Shown: positions 1 to 7,391, numbered from the stretch's first letter. The stretch is 64,000 nucleotides of DNA from Pseudomonas mucoides (GCF_015461845.1 NZ_JACOPW010000004.1:310001-374000); one strand, 5' to 3'. Notes: a model not told the origin generated them from the letters alone. Program-made: numbers and translations.

Positions 1-615
1 AACAATGTCGAAATCGTTGAAGTTCTTGCGGACCAGCGCACGGGCCTGTTCGCGGGTTGCTTCATCACTGAAGCCCAGCTGAATGGCACCGTTGAGTTGC
101 GGCAGGCTGCGATAGCGCAGTTTCTCTTTACGCAACAGGCTCTTTACATCGCCTTCGTACACTTTCAAGCGTGCGTCGAGGGCTTTGTCCATGTCCACTT
201 CCAGCAGGAAGTGCACACCACCGGACAAGTCCAGACCCAGCTTCATCGGGTGCGCGCCGAGGCTGCGCAGCCACTGCGGCGTGGTTTGTGCCAGGTTCAG
301 TGCAACGACGTAGTCATCACCCAATGCCTTGCGCACGACGTCTTTGGCCGGCAGCTGATCTTCAGCCTTGGTCAGACGAATCAGACCGCCCTTGCCATTG
401 GCCGCCAGCGTGGCTGCCTTGACGTTGATCCCGGATTCCTTGAGCGCTGTGCTCACGCGATCCAGATCAGCCTGATTGACCAACAGCGCAGTACTTGCAC
501 CGCTGACCTGAATGGCCGGGTCATCAGGATATAGATTGGGAGCGGAATAAATCAGACCGACCGCCAGCACCGCCAGGATCAGAATGTATTTCCACAGAGG
601 GTATTTGTTCAGCAT
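1..615 (-). CDS. secD: Protein translocase subunit SecD (N-terminal part, cut by window edge)
   Basis: SecD works with SecF in the inner membrane and uses the proton motive force to help pull exported proteins across after SecA-driven translocation. The visible 205 codons start at an ATG at 615 and open with a short basic stretch and one hydrophobic membrane segment (about residues 7-25, starting MLNKYPLWKYILILAVLAV), followed by the periplasmic region with the typical LGLDLSGGVHFLLEVD stretch. The C-terminal membrane domain lies beyond position 1. It follows yajC by 64 bp on the same strand, the usual tgt-yajC-secD-secF order in gammaproteobacteria. Identification is firm; only the truncation is due to the window. 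Confidence 0.96.
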   Translation of the reverse strand, partial: MLNKYPLWKYILILAVLAVGLIYSAPNLYPDDPAIQVSGASTALLVNQADLDRVSTALKESGINVKAATLAANGKGGLIRLTKAEDQLPAKDVVRKALGDDYVVALNLAQTTPQWLRSLGAHPMKLGLDLSGGVHFLLEVDMDKALDARLKVYEGDVKSLLRKEKLRYRSLPQLNGAIQLGFSDEATREQARALVRKNFNDFDIV

Positions 616-679
616 CACGCCGCCCGTTTATGACGCGGGGCGCCTTGCGCGCCCCGTCGATTGAATATGAAGTTGAAAC

Positions 680-1015
680 TTAGATCGCTTTCAGCGTGCC
701 TTTTGGCAGCGTCGCGGCAATAGCGCCCTTCTGGAACTTCATTTCGACAGTGTCGGAAACTTCCAGAACAACGAAATCGTCTGCCACTTTAGTGATCTTG
801 CCGGCGATACCACCGGTGGTCACAACTTCGTCGCCTTTCTGCAGGCTGCTCAGCAGGTTCTTCTGTTCTTTGGCGCGCTTGGCCTGTGGACGCCAGATCA
901 TCAGGTAGAAGATGACCAGGAAACCGACCAGGAAAATCCACTCAAAGCCGCCACCCATTGGGCCTGCCGCAGGTGCAGCAGCGTCAGCCATGGCATTAGA
1001 GATAAAAAAGCTCAT
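680..1015 (-). CDS. yajC: Sec translocon accessory protein YajC
   Basis: YajC is a small inner-membrane protein that associates with SecDF. The 111-residue product has one membrane segment at about residues 24-45 (WIFLVGFLVIFYLMIWRP) followed by a basic cytoplasmic SH3-like tail containing RPQAKRAKEQ and GDEVVTTGGIAGKI, the family signature. Length is normal. It lies between tgt and secD, all on the minus strand, with 43 bp to the tgt stop and 64 bp to the secD start, so co-transcription is likely. Confidence 0.96.
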   Translation of the reverse strand: MSFFISNAMADAAAPAAGPMGGGFEWIFLVGFLVIFYLMIWRPQAKRAKEQKNLLSSLQKGDEVVTTGGIAGKITKVADDFVVLEVSDTVEMKFQKGAIAATLPKGTLKAI

Positions 1016-1058
1016 TTAGCACTCCAGTTGCAAATGTTGAATCTTGGGGTCAGAAAAC

Positions 1059-2192
1059 TCAGTCCAAAGGCGGAACAGGTAACCCGCGTTTGGCGTAGAA
1101 GGCATCGACAAAGGCGGCCAATGTACCCTGTTGAATAGACTCGCGCAAACCAGCCATAAGCACCTGGTAATGGCGCAAATTGTGGATGGTATTCAACATG
1201 CTACCCAGCATTTCGCCGCACTTGTCCAGATGATGCAGATAAGCACGGGAGAAGTTCTGGCAGGTATAGCAATCACAGGTCGGATCGAGCGGCGAATCAT
1301 CATGGCGATGGAACGCGTTACGGATCTTCAGCACGCCGGTGTCAATGAACAGATGCCCATTGCGGGCATTACGGGTTGGCATCACGCAATCGAACATGTC
1401 CACACCGCGGCGCACACCCTCAACCAGATCTTCCGGTTTGCCAACGCCCATAAGGTAACGAGGTTTGTCAGCCGGCATCTGACCCGGCAGGTAATCCAGC
1501 ACCTTGATCATCTCGTGCTTGGGCTCGCCCACCGACAGACCGCCAATGGCCAAGCCATCAAAGCCGATCTGGTCGAGGCCTTCCAGGGAGCGCATGCGCA
1601 GGTCCTGGTGCATGCCGCCCTGAACGATGCCGAACAGCGCCGCCGTGTTGTCGCCATGAGCTTCTTTCGAGCGCTTGGCCCAACGCAACGACAGCTCCAT
1701 CGACACGCGAGCGACATCTTCGTCAGCCGGGTACGGGGTGCATTCGTCGAAAATCATCACGATGTCCGAACCCAGGTCACGCTGGACCTGCATCGATTCT
1801 TCCGGCCCCATGAACACTTTGGCGCCATCCACCGGGGAGGCGAAGGTCACGCCCTCCTCCTTGATCTTGCGCATGGCGCCCAGGCTGAACACCTGAAAAC
1901 CGCCGGAATCAGTCAGAATCGGGCCTTTCCACTGCATGAAATCGTGCAGGTCGCCGTGCTTCTTGATCACTTCGGTGCCAGGACGCAGCCACAAGTGGAA
2001 GGTGTTGCCCAGAATGATTTCCGCGCCGGTGGCGACGATATCCCGCGGCAACATGCCCTTGACGGTGCCGTAGGTGCCCACCGGCATGAACGCCGGGGTT
2101 TCTACGGTGCCGCGTGGAAAGGTCAAACGACCGCGACGAGCCTTGCCGTCAGTAGCAAGTAACTCAAACGACATACGACTTTGGCGACTCAT
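1059..2192 (-). CDS. tgt: tRNA-guanine transglycosylase
   Basis: Tgt exchanges guanine at anticodon position 34 of GUN tRNAs (Asp, Asn, His, Tyr) for the queuosine precursor preQ1. The 377-residue product has the TIM-barrel motifs DSGGFQVFSLG (nucleophile region), VMPTRNARNG (catalytic Asp and substrate loop) and the C-terminal zinc site CDCYTC followed by H. The chosen ATG at 2192 overlaps the queA stop (ATGA) and has AGAGGAAAC just upstream; a second in-frame ATG six codons later (2174) gives the 371-residue form often annotated but has no ribosome-binding sequence. Next enzyme in the pathway, QueA, is the gene directly upstream. Confidence 0.97.
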   Translation of the reverse strand: MSRQSRMSFELLATDGKARRGRLTFPRGTVETPAFMPVGTYGTVKGMLPRDIVATGAEIILGNTFHLWLRPGTEVIKKHGDLHDFMQWKGPILTDSGGFQVFSLGAMRKIKEEGVTFASPVDGAKVFMGPEESMQVQRDLGSDIVMIFDECTPYPADEDVARVSMELSLRWAKRSKEAHGDNTAALFGIVQGGMHQDLRMRSLEGLDQIGFDGLAIGGLSVGEPKHEMIKVLDYLPGQMPADKPRYLMGVGKPEDLVEGVRRGVDMFDCVMPTRNARNGHLFIDTGVLKIRNAFHRHDDSPLDPTCDCYTCQNFSRAYLHHLDKCGEMLGSMLNTIHNLRHYQVLMAGLRESIQQGTLAAFVDAFYAKRGLPVPPLD

Positions 2193-3238
2193 TCTGTTTC
2201 CTCTGGGCCACGTGGTGCGGGGTTACGGGTGATAAACATCGCATCACCGTAGCTGAAAAAGCGGTATCCATGCTCGACGGCCGCTTTATAAGCAGCCATG
2301 GCTTCGGGATAACCGGCGAATGCCGAAACCAGCATCAACAGCGTGGATTCAGGCAAATGGAAGTTGGTGACCAGGGCATCGACCACATGAAACGGGCGGC
2401 CCGGGTAGATAAAGATATCGGTGTCGCCACTGAACGGCTTGAGCACGCCATCGCGCGCAGCACTTTCCAGCGAACGCACGCTGGTGGTCCCCACCGCCAC
2501 CACGCGACCACCGCGAGCGCGGCATGCAGCGACGGCATCGACCACGTCCTGGCCGACTTCCAGCCATTCGCTGTGCATGTGGTGATCTTCGATCTTCTCG
2601 ACGCGCACCGGCTGGAACGTACCGGCGCCGACGTGCAAGGTCACGAACGCGGTCTCGACGCCCTTGGCGGCAATCGCCTCCATCAGCGGCTGATCGAAAT
2701 GCAGCCCCGCCGTCGGCGCCGCCACCGCGCCCAGGCGCTCGGCATAGACCGTCTGATAACGCTCGCGGTCCGAACCTTCATCCGGGCGGTCTATATAAGG
2801 CGGCAACGGCATGTGCCCGACGCGGTCCAGCAGCGGCAACACCTCTTCGGCGAACCCCAGTTCGAACAACGCATCGTGACGCGCCAGCATTTCAGCCTCG
2901 CCACCGCCATCGATCAGGATCTTCGACCCCGGCTTCGGCGACTTGCTGGAACGCACATGGGCCAGCACGCGATGACTGTCGAGCACGCGCTCGACCAGGA
3001 TTTCCAGCTTGCCGCCGGAAGCCTTCTGGCCAAACAGCCGCGCCGGAATCACCCGGGTATTGTTGAACACCATCAAATCGCCCGGGCGCAAATGCTCGAG
3101 CAAATCGGTGAATTGACGGTGTGCCAGGGCGCCGCTGACCCCATCAAGGGTCAACAGGCGACTGTTGCGACGCTCGGCCAAAGGGTGGCGGGCGATCAGC
3201 GAATCTGGGAGTTCGAAAGTAAAGTCAGCAACGCGCAT
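2189..3238 (-). CDS. queA: S-adenosylmethionine:tRNA ribosyltransferase-isomerase
   Basis: QueA transfers and isomerises the ribosyl part of SAM onto preQ1-modified tRNA to give epoxyqueuosine. The 349-residue product shows the family blocks LPDSLIARHPLAERRNSRLL near the N terminus, FNNTRVIPARL, AAPTAGLHF and NFHLPESTLLMLVSAFAG. Length is normal. It overlaps tgt by 4 bp and heads the queA-tgt-yajC-secD group on the minus strand. The start faces the divergent tRNA-Leu gene, so the promoter of this group should lie in 3239-3300. Confidence 0.97.
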   Translation of the reverse strand: MRVADFTFELPDSLIARHPLAERRNSRLLTLDGVSGALAHRQFTDLLEHLRPGDLMVFNNTRVIPARLFGQKASGGKLEILVERVLDSHRVLAHVRSSKSPKPGSKILIDGGGEAEMLARHDALFELGFAEEVLPLLDRVGHMPLPPYIDRPDEGSDRERYQTVYAERLGAVAAPTAGLHFDQPLMEAIAAKGVETAFVTLHVGAGTFQPVRVEKIEDHHMHSEWLEVGQDVVDAVAACRARGGRVVAVGTTSVRSLESAARDGVLKPFSGDTDIFIYPGRPFHVVDALVTNFHLPESTLLMLVSAFAGYPEAMAAYKAAVEHGYRFFSYGDAMFITRNPAPRGPEETE

Positions 3239-3303
3239 GATGGGGTTCGTCTAGCAGGGGCCGGAAGTCTAGCCGAAATAGTGAAAATTCTCTATGTACC
3301 TGA

Positions 3304-3332
3304 TTGACCGACGGTAATCTCATCTCTATACT
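3304..3332 (+). promoter_or_regulatory. sigma70 promoter of tRNA-Leu
   Basis: TTGACC (3304-3309) and TATACT (3327-3332) are separated by exactly 17 bp and end 13 bp before the tRNA 5' end. This is a near-consensus -35/-10 pair, as expected for a stable RNA gene. Confidence 0.75.
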
Positions 3333-3345
3333 TCGCCGCCATTGA

Positions 3346-3430
3346 GCCCTGATGGCGGAATTGGTAGACGCGGCGGATTCAAAATCCGTTTTCGAAAGGA
3401 GTGGGAGTTCGAGTCTCCCTCGGGGCACCA
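3346..3430 (+). tRNA. tRNA-Leu (anticodon CAA)
   Basis: 85 nt including an encoded CCA. The acceptor arm GCCCTGA pairs with TCGGGGC with one G-U pair. The D arm carries GGTAGACGC. The anticodon arm GCGGA-TTCAAAA-TCCGT gives anticodon CAA (leucine UUG codon). A long variable arm and TTCGAGTC T loop fit a class II tRNA. It stands divergent from queA and is followed by a terminator. tRNA genes are common integration sites, and accessory-looking DNA begins shortly downstream, but I found no duplicated 3' end that would mark an attachment site. Confidence 0.97.
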
Positions 3431-3438
3431 AAATTAAG

Positions 3439-3468
3439 AAAGGTCTTGCTTAGCAAGGCCTTTTTTTT
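3439..3468 (+). terminator. Intrinsic terminator after tRNA-Leu
   Basis: A 10-bp stem (AAGGTCTTGC pairing with GCAAGGCCTT, loop TTA) runs directly into eight T residues. Confidence 0.9.
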
Positions 3469-3580
3469 CGCCTGCGATAAAGTGGCTGACGCCCCACCGA
3501 CCTATAGGGGCCGGCTTGCTGGCGATGCTTTTGATCTTCTCGTTCTCGGTTGGTACGACAATTCTCAAGGATTCACTCCC

Positions 3581-3910
3581 ATGGAACTGCTGCTGGAAAC
3601 CGTCGCCCTGTTCTGCCTCAAGCTTGCGTATGAGACGGAAGATTCAAGTCCGATTCTGCGGGATGATTTGCTGATGAGTGATTATGAGCGGGAGGTGTTT
3701 GGGTTGCTGGTGCGCCGGGGGGATCTTGAAGGTATTCAGCTTAGAGTGGCGCATTGTGTAAGTTTGGCGCTGGACGCTATAGGCGGGGCTGAAACGCCAC
3801 TGGGACGGGAGCTGCGACGGCTGTCAGCTGATTTCAGCAGTGCGCGGACAATGGAGCAGCTTAATGCGCCGATCATCGCGCTCAAGGATTACTTGAACGA
3901 CATTCAGTGA
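3581..3910 (+). CDS. Conserved small protein of unknown function
   Basis: A 109-residue soluble protein, mostly helical by composition (MELLLETVALFCLKLAYE, then KDYLNDI at the end). The reading frame is open further upstream into the tRNA, but the ATG at 3581 is the credible start: AAGG lies about 10 bp upstream and the upstream codons belong to the tRNA and its terminator. No catalytic motif or membrane segment is visible. I do not recognise a family. It sits alone between the tRNA-Leu terminator and the AT-richer accessory DNA. Confidence 0.7.
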   Translation: MELLLETVALFCLKLAYETEDSSPILRDDLLMSDYEREVFGLLVRRGDLEGIQLRVAHCVSLALDAIGGAETPLGRELRRLSADFSSARTMEQLNAPIIALKDYLNDIQ

Positions 3911-4020
3911 ATGATCGAGTGAGGCAAAGTTTAGTAACCCATTATACCGACCAGTGCTGGCAAGGGTCTTGTCTGATATGGAAATCTATCTGCCCACCTT
4001 TCAATTGCGTCAGCAGGTAG

Positions 4021-4068
4021 CCTGACAGCAGCCTCGAGCAGGCACGATTCAATTGCGATCCTCGCTCA
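4021..4068. repeat. Diverged direct repeat, copy A
   Basis: CTGACAGCAG followed by a GATTCAAT core and GCTCA end. The same string recurs at 4500-4546 with about 38 of 47 positions identical. The two copies flank the KTSC-like gene. The rest of 3911-4168 contains no gene I can support. Confidence 0.5.
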
Positions 4069-4168
4069 CATTTGAGCGTCCGAACTAAATCAGCAATCCG
4101 GCTTTGCCTAGCTATCGACTCCGGGACGCGTTTTCATGATCCGAAAAACGCATCGCGCGCTCTAGCTC

Positions 4169-4396
4169 TTAGCGAATTTTCCTTGCGTAGCCTTTCTTAA
4201 CTACGCGTGAAATGTAGCTATTCAGCCCTCTACCGGCTCTAGCCAATCGATGCATTTCTGCAATAGATCCAGGACCCGCGCTCTGATCTGTATACAGGTA
4301 CTGCGCCCGGTCCATAAATTCGACAGTGATAGACCCATTCCCTATCTCAAATGCAGCCACATTTGAATCTCTACCCAGGTTCCCATAACGTTCCAT
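4169..4396 (-). CDS. Small KTSC-like protein
   Basis: A 75-residue protein. The ATG at 4396 is chosen over an in-frame ATG 15 codons upstream because AAGGAGCGACG lies immediately before it. The order of elements (short beta strands VAAFEIGNGSITVEF, then QYLYTD, then LARAGRGLNSYIS and a basic end VVKKGYARKIR) resembles the KTSC domain: a strand, an aromatic YxY stretch, a helix ending in a small-residue turn, and a basic tail. KTSC domains occur alone or fused to nucleic-acid enzymes and their role is poorly defined. Flanking diverged repeats suggest it is accessory. The family assignment is moderate. Confidence 0.6.
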   Translation of the reverse strand: MERYGNLGRDSNVAAFEIGNGSITVEFMDRAQYLYTDQSAGPGSIAEMHRLARAGRGLNSYISRVVKKGYARKIR

Positions 4397-4499
4397 CGTC
4401 GCTCCTTTTGAGCAATTGATTTTATGAGTAAAGCAACGCATTGCACTGATGACACTAGTCTAGAATCTTCGAATGTCCAAAAAATGCAATGAGTATCCT

Positions 4500-4546
4500 C
4501 TGACAGCAGGCTGGAGTAAGCGAGATTCAATAGTGACCCTGGCTCA
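4500..4546. repeat. Diverged direct repeat, copy B
   Basis: Partner of 4021-4068, in the same orientation, about 480 bp apart, carrying CTGACAGCAG, GATTCAAT and GGCTCA. Confidence 0.5.
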
Positions 4547-4566
4547 AGGGAAAAATGGAAAATGGA

Positions 4567-4660
4567 AAAAACGGGGACGAAAAAATTAGGACAGATTTAT
4601 TTTCGAGTTTAATCCACTAATAAATTTGCCCCCTTTTCCAATAATAAATCCGCACCCTTA
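4567..4660. repeat. Degenerate GGGGAC/ATTTATT inverted element
   Basis: AAAACGGGGAC and GACAGATTTATTTTC on the left face AATAAATTTGCCCCCTTTT and a second AATAAATCCGCACCC on the right, forming an imperfect inverted repeat. The string GGGGACAGATTTATTT recalls palindromes that accompany REP-associated transposases in many proteobacteria. No transposase frame remains, so this is at best a remnant. The remainder of 4547-4752 holds no gene. Confidence 0.4.
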
Positions 4661-4752
4661 TCTCCGGCCACCTTTTCACCGTAGTTTTAAGTTTACAAAG
4701 AGAATTTAATACGACAGCTAACTTCCATTACCAAGCCAGTCCCACCCTAGCA

Positions 4753-5454
4753 TCAAGCGAAGTGTTTGAGATAAATCTTTAAACTTTCACGATCAAATAT
4801 CCCTGCCTTCTCGAAAGGCAACAGTATTGGCCACTTACTATGATTATGCGCCACACACAACAACTGCATCAAAGATGTAGGCATAACAGTGAGCACGAGA
4901 GAGATATAATTTTCTTTTTCAGCCGGGACAGCATAATCATTGACAAACTTGAAAGCAGTAGAGAAGTTTTTCAGATTATCAAAAAGCGCATCTGATGAAA
5001 GTTCTTCTAAAGTCGCCAAGAGATCGGTTTTGTTCTGCGATGCCATGAGTGTCTCAAACACCTCTATATACTTTCCGAACGCCTGACTCCCAGCATAACT
5101 ACCGCTTTTTAAAATTATATTTGCATTCTTCGCCTCATTGAGACAAAGAGATACTAAATTGAATAGCGAGGACTCAAAACTTTGCTTAGCAGCTAGATCT
5201 GATTGCTGCTTTATAGTTTTTCGCGCCTCTATTTCGGATACTTTCGCGCCCTCTGCTGTTATGCGCTGAATAACCACAGTGTCAATTAGAAGAACGACCG
5301 AGATAAACGTCAACAGGGGGTTTATATTCCCCCCAATGAAGTCTCCTAGAGGACCAAGATCTCCCTTCGCAAAGTCTTTGCCAACTACATAAAAATAAAC
5401 AGAATACATTCCAACAATCAGGATTGCAGCGCCTACAAACAACCAACGCTTCAC
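4753..5454 (-). CDS. Two-helix membrane protein resembling PutAbiC abortive-infection proteins
   Basis: 233 residues. Two membrane segments are near the N terminus (about residues 4-24 and 45-63), separated by a short loop with GPLGDFIGGNINP, then a charged helical region (about 64-100) and a soluble C-terminal domain. This two-helix plus G-DFIGG-NPLL arrangement resembles the putative phage abortive-infection family (PutAbiC). The start is a GTG at 5454 that overlaps the stop of the upstream gene as GTGA with only a weak ribosome site, so translation is probably coupled. The region is markedly AT-richer than the core genes on either side, consistent with transfer. The defence role is inference from the resemblance and not shown by the sequence. 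Confidence 0.6.
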   Translation of the reverse strand: MKRWLFVGAAILIVGMYSVYFYVVGKDFAKGDLGPLGDFIGGNINPLLTFISVVLLIDTVVIQRITAEGAKVSEIEARKTIKQQSDLAAKQSFESSLFNLVSLCLNEAKNANIILKSGSYAGSQAFGKYIEVFETLMASQNKTDLLATLEELSSDALFDNLKNFSTAFKFVNDYAVPAEKENYISLVLTVMPTSLMQLLCVAHNHSKWPILLPFEKAGIFDRESLKIYLKHFA

Positions 5455-6251
5455 TGAATGAGCTCAGCTTTATGCAGCCTGAAAAATTTAGTTGCACCAT
5501 TATTAAGAGTTACGCGATTCACCTCTGCGCGTAAAGCCACAAAATTACCTTGCGTAATCCCATGAAGACTTCTCACAAGTATGCTTTTTTGTCTCTTGCT
5601 AAACGCGCCATTAGGCACAAAGCTGTAAGAATCACCATCGATGTCCTGAACCAGCCTTCCGGTACCAGTTCGCGCGTTGAATCGGCTGATACCAACGATC
5701 AGCTCTTCAGTTTCGGGATTGGTTATTTCTTCTTCTAGATAACTCAACGTATTCTGATTGAGCGTTGCTATCGGAGTCTGCGCGGCATAAAGAGTTGCCT
5801 TGTAGCCCTGATATTTCACTGGCAAATGCGCGTCAAAAATAGATGTTGTTAAACGATGCGTAATATCTTCGCTAAAATACATTTTCTCGAAACTTTTTAT
5901 AGCTGTCCTTCGGTTTATTTCTCGGTTATCACCAATCACTTGACCAAGTGTGTACTGCAAAAGCTCTATATAGCTTTTATTAGTCAGCGCGTGCAAACTT
6001 GCAACTGTTTTTTCACTTGTGAACGCCACTTTGAATCGCTGTTTAAACGACCCTTCGAAACTTGTTTTAAAATCTATTTTTATGCCCTTTCGAGCGGTTG
6101 ACCTGCTGATATAAGATTTGTTAACGATACCGTGAGTCGCAATAGATATTGCCTCACTGATGCCTTGGAGCGACTTAGATCCGTAATAAAGATCAAGACC
6201 ATCAAATTGTTTTTCATCCGTATCGTATACAACAGAGAAATCAAATTCCAT
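5451..6251 (-). CDS. Uncharacterised 266-residue protein, partner of the membrane protein
   Basis: A soluble 266-residue protein with no membrane segment. The N-terminal part has FDGLDLYYGSKSLQGISEAI followed by a helix with ISIATHGIVN and then a beta pattern with FEGSFKQRF; I associate this with a family of unknown function (probably DUF7946), but without certainty. The C-terminal third (about residues 175-266: GISRFNARTGTGRLVQDIDG and FVALRAEVNRV) is beta-rich and looks like a small barrel. It overlaps the downstream membrane protein by 4 bp. Such a tight pair of a soluble and a membrane protein in AT-rich DNA is typical of small accessory or defence modules. No catalytic signature is visible. 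Confidence 0.65.
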   Translation of the reverse strand: MEFDFSVVYDTDEKQFDGLDLYYGSKSLQGISEAISIATHGIVNKSYISRSTARKGIKIDFKTSFEGSFKQRFKVAFTSEKTVASLHALTNKSYIELLQYTLGQVIGDNREINRRTAIKSFEKMYFSEDITHRLTTSIFDAHLPVKYQGYKATLYAAQTPIATLNQNTLSYLEEEITNPETEELIVGISRFNARTGTGRLVQDIDGDSYSFVPNGAFSKRQKSILVRSLHGITQGNFVALRAEVNRVTLNNGATKFFRLHKAELIQ

Positions 6252-6253
6252 TT

Positions 6254-6532
6254 TTAAACCCCAAGTGACAGAAATCTCATCCTACGCGGCGAAATAGCCA
6301 AATGCCACCCCATCTTTTCGCGGCCTGGCAAAGATACATCTAAAGTATTAGATGGGAACTCCTCCCTGACCATCATCCATCTGAGGGGAGACACATGATC
6401 TGTGGAAAATTTTCTCGGCAAAACAATTAGATACCTCCCACCCAGCCATCCCGTGACCCGCTTAACAACGGCGGATCCGTCAGCGAGCGCATCTGCAAGG
6501 TTAGACTCACCCAATCCGCGACAAAACTCCAA
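6254..6532 (-). pseudogene. Possible remnant frame upstream of the two-gene unit
   Basis: An open frame of 92 codons whose only full-length start is a TTG at 6532 without a ribosome-binding sequence; the first in-frame ATG is near 6376. It ends two bases before the start of the 266-residue protein. The translation (VTGWLGGRYLIVLPRKF) matches nothing I recognise. It may be a real short gene, a truncated remnant, or leader sequence. Low confidence. Confidence 0.25.
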
Positions 6533-6564
6533 AAAAAAGGGAAAGGCCAGACTTCTTCGTCATT

Positions 6565-6840
6565 GGAGGTTTGGGATCGAAACCTTCGTAGGTTGCAGGA
6601 ACGAGATCCGCACGATAACCTCCCACCGTCGCTGCCAATTCAGCGACCGGGTGTGGTAACCCGAGTTATTCAAGGCGCAACAGCGCCCCAGACACGTCAT
6701 CAGGCGCTTTTTTTATGCCTGCGACGTGAGTCATGGCGGCTGTGCGTGGGACGCCTTTGGGCGTGCCGGTTTCCTTGATACCCGGTTTACCACCCTGCGC
6801 ACAGCTGTCACCCATTCGTGTGGTAACGAATCTGGCAGCT
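6565..6840 (+). ncRNA. Multi-hairpin structured leader upstream of the DUF3077 gene
   Basis: Successive perfect stems read on the plus strand: GGAGGTT 6565-6571 with AACCTCC 6617-6623 (enclosing GGATC 6574-6578 with GATCC 6605-6609 and AACC/GGTT 6581-6594); GTCGCTG 6628-6634 with CAGCGAC 6641-6647; CGGGT 6648-6652 with ACCCG 6659-6663; GGCGC 6674-6678 with GCGCC 6683-6687; CACGTC 6693-6698 with GACGTG 6723-6728; GCTGTGCG 6739-6746 with CGCACAGC 6798-6805; ATTCGT 6814-6819 with ACGAAT 6826-6831. Two hairpins share the identical loop GTGGTA. GCGCC 6683-6687 can instead pair with GGCGC 6703-6707, which is followed by seven Ts, giving a terminator/antiterminator choice. No known RNA family was recognised. 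Confidence 0.55.
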
Positions 6841-6862
6841 CCATCTATCAAGGAGTCTGATA

Positions 6863-6979
6863 ATGCGCAGCATCAATCCGTACAAAATTTGGCTTTTCCC
6901 TCAACGCGACTCCCAGTTCCGTAACGCTCCACCATCCACCCTCTCCCACCGCCTCTCCATCATCGGAGGTGGCCAATGA
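6863..6979 (+). CDS. 38-residue small ORF coupled to the DUF3077 gene
   Basis: ATG at 6863 preceded by AAGGAG at 8 bp spacing; it encodes MRSINPYKIWLFPQ and continues to a GGQ end, stopping at a TGA that overlaps the DUF3077 start as ATGA. The strong ribosome site directly after the structured leader and the exact overlap argue for a translated leader peptide or small protein whose translation controls the next gene. No signal peptide or membrane segment is evident. Composition is rich in aromatic, Arg and Ser residues. Function unknown. Confidence 0.5.
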   Translation: MRSINPYKIWLFPQRDSQFRNAPPSTLSHRLSIIGGGQ

Positions 6980-7287
6980 CCGATCAACCAGAACTCCAAA
7001 CCATCGGCCTAACCCCTGCCATTTACTGCGCCGATCAACCACTCTTCCACGTCACTCGCGGCGTTCCCCTCGGCGATGCATTGGCCATGGCTTCTGACTT
7101 TCTGTTTCTCGCCAAGAAGCTGAATGAAGATGCCGCGTACGCAACAGACACAGACCGCCACGCCTGGGCTGCGCATTATTTGACGGCGATGAGTAAGGCG
7201 GTGGTTGATGATGCGGTGAAGGTGCTTGGGCGGGGGCGGGGTTCTGCGGCGGCGGCTGAGCGGGCGGCGGCTACGTCTGAAGGGTAG
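6976..7287 (+). CDS. DUF3077 family protein
   Basis: 103 residues. The central part LFHVTRGVPLGDALAMASDF followed by a helix with LAKKLNED, then WAAHYLTAMSKAVVDDAVKVL, matches the DUF3077 pattern of a VxxGVPLxxAL turn and two helices ending in AKAxVDDA, a family largely confined to Pseudomonas and often present in several copies per genome. CGGAGGTGG just upstream of the ATG is a strong ribosome site, located inside the end of the 38-codon small ORF. The tail is low-complexity (Gly, Ala, Arg). Function is not known. Confidence 0.8.
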   Translation: MTDQPELQTIGLTPAIYCADQPLFHVTRGVPLGDALAMASDFLFLAKKLNEDAAYATDTDRHAWAAHYLTAMSKAVVDDAVKVLGRGRGSAAAAERAAATSEG

Positions 7288-7363
7288 TGGTTCAAAAATG
7301 AGGTGAGTGGGCTGCTTGTGATGATGGCGGTAGATTCAGCATGAATGTTGGCTGGTCTGGCGC

Positions 7364-7391
7364 TTTCGCGGGCAAGCCCGCTCCCACAGGG
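7364..7391. repeat. Single REP element
   Basis: TCGCGGGCAAGCCCGCTCCC followed by ACAGGG, the core palindrome of a common fluorescens-group REP family; no inverted partner is found nearby. Confidence 0.8.

Noticed and set aside
3225..3431. A 68-codon minus-strand frame across tRNA-Leu
   Set aside because: It overlaps the tRNA and its promoter on the opposite strand; typical false frame over a tRNA.
6563..6778. A 71-codon plus-strand frame through the hairpin region
   Set aside because: It crosses the self-complementary stems and has no ribosome site; base pairing explains the sequence better.
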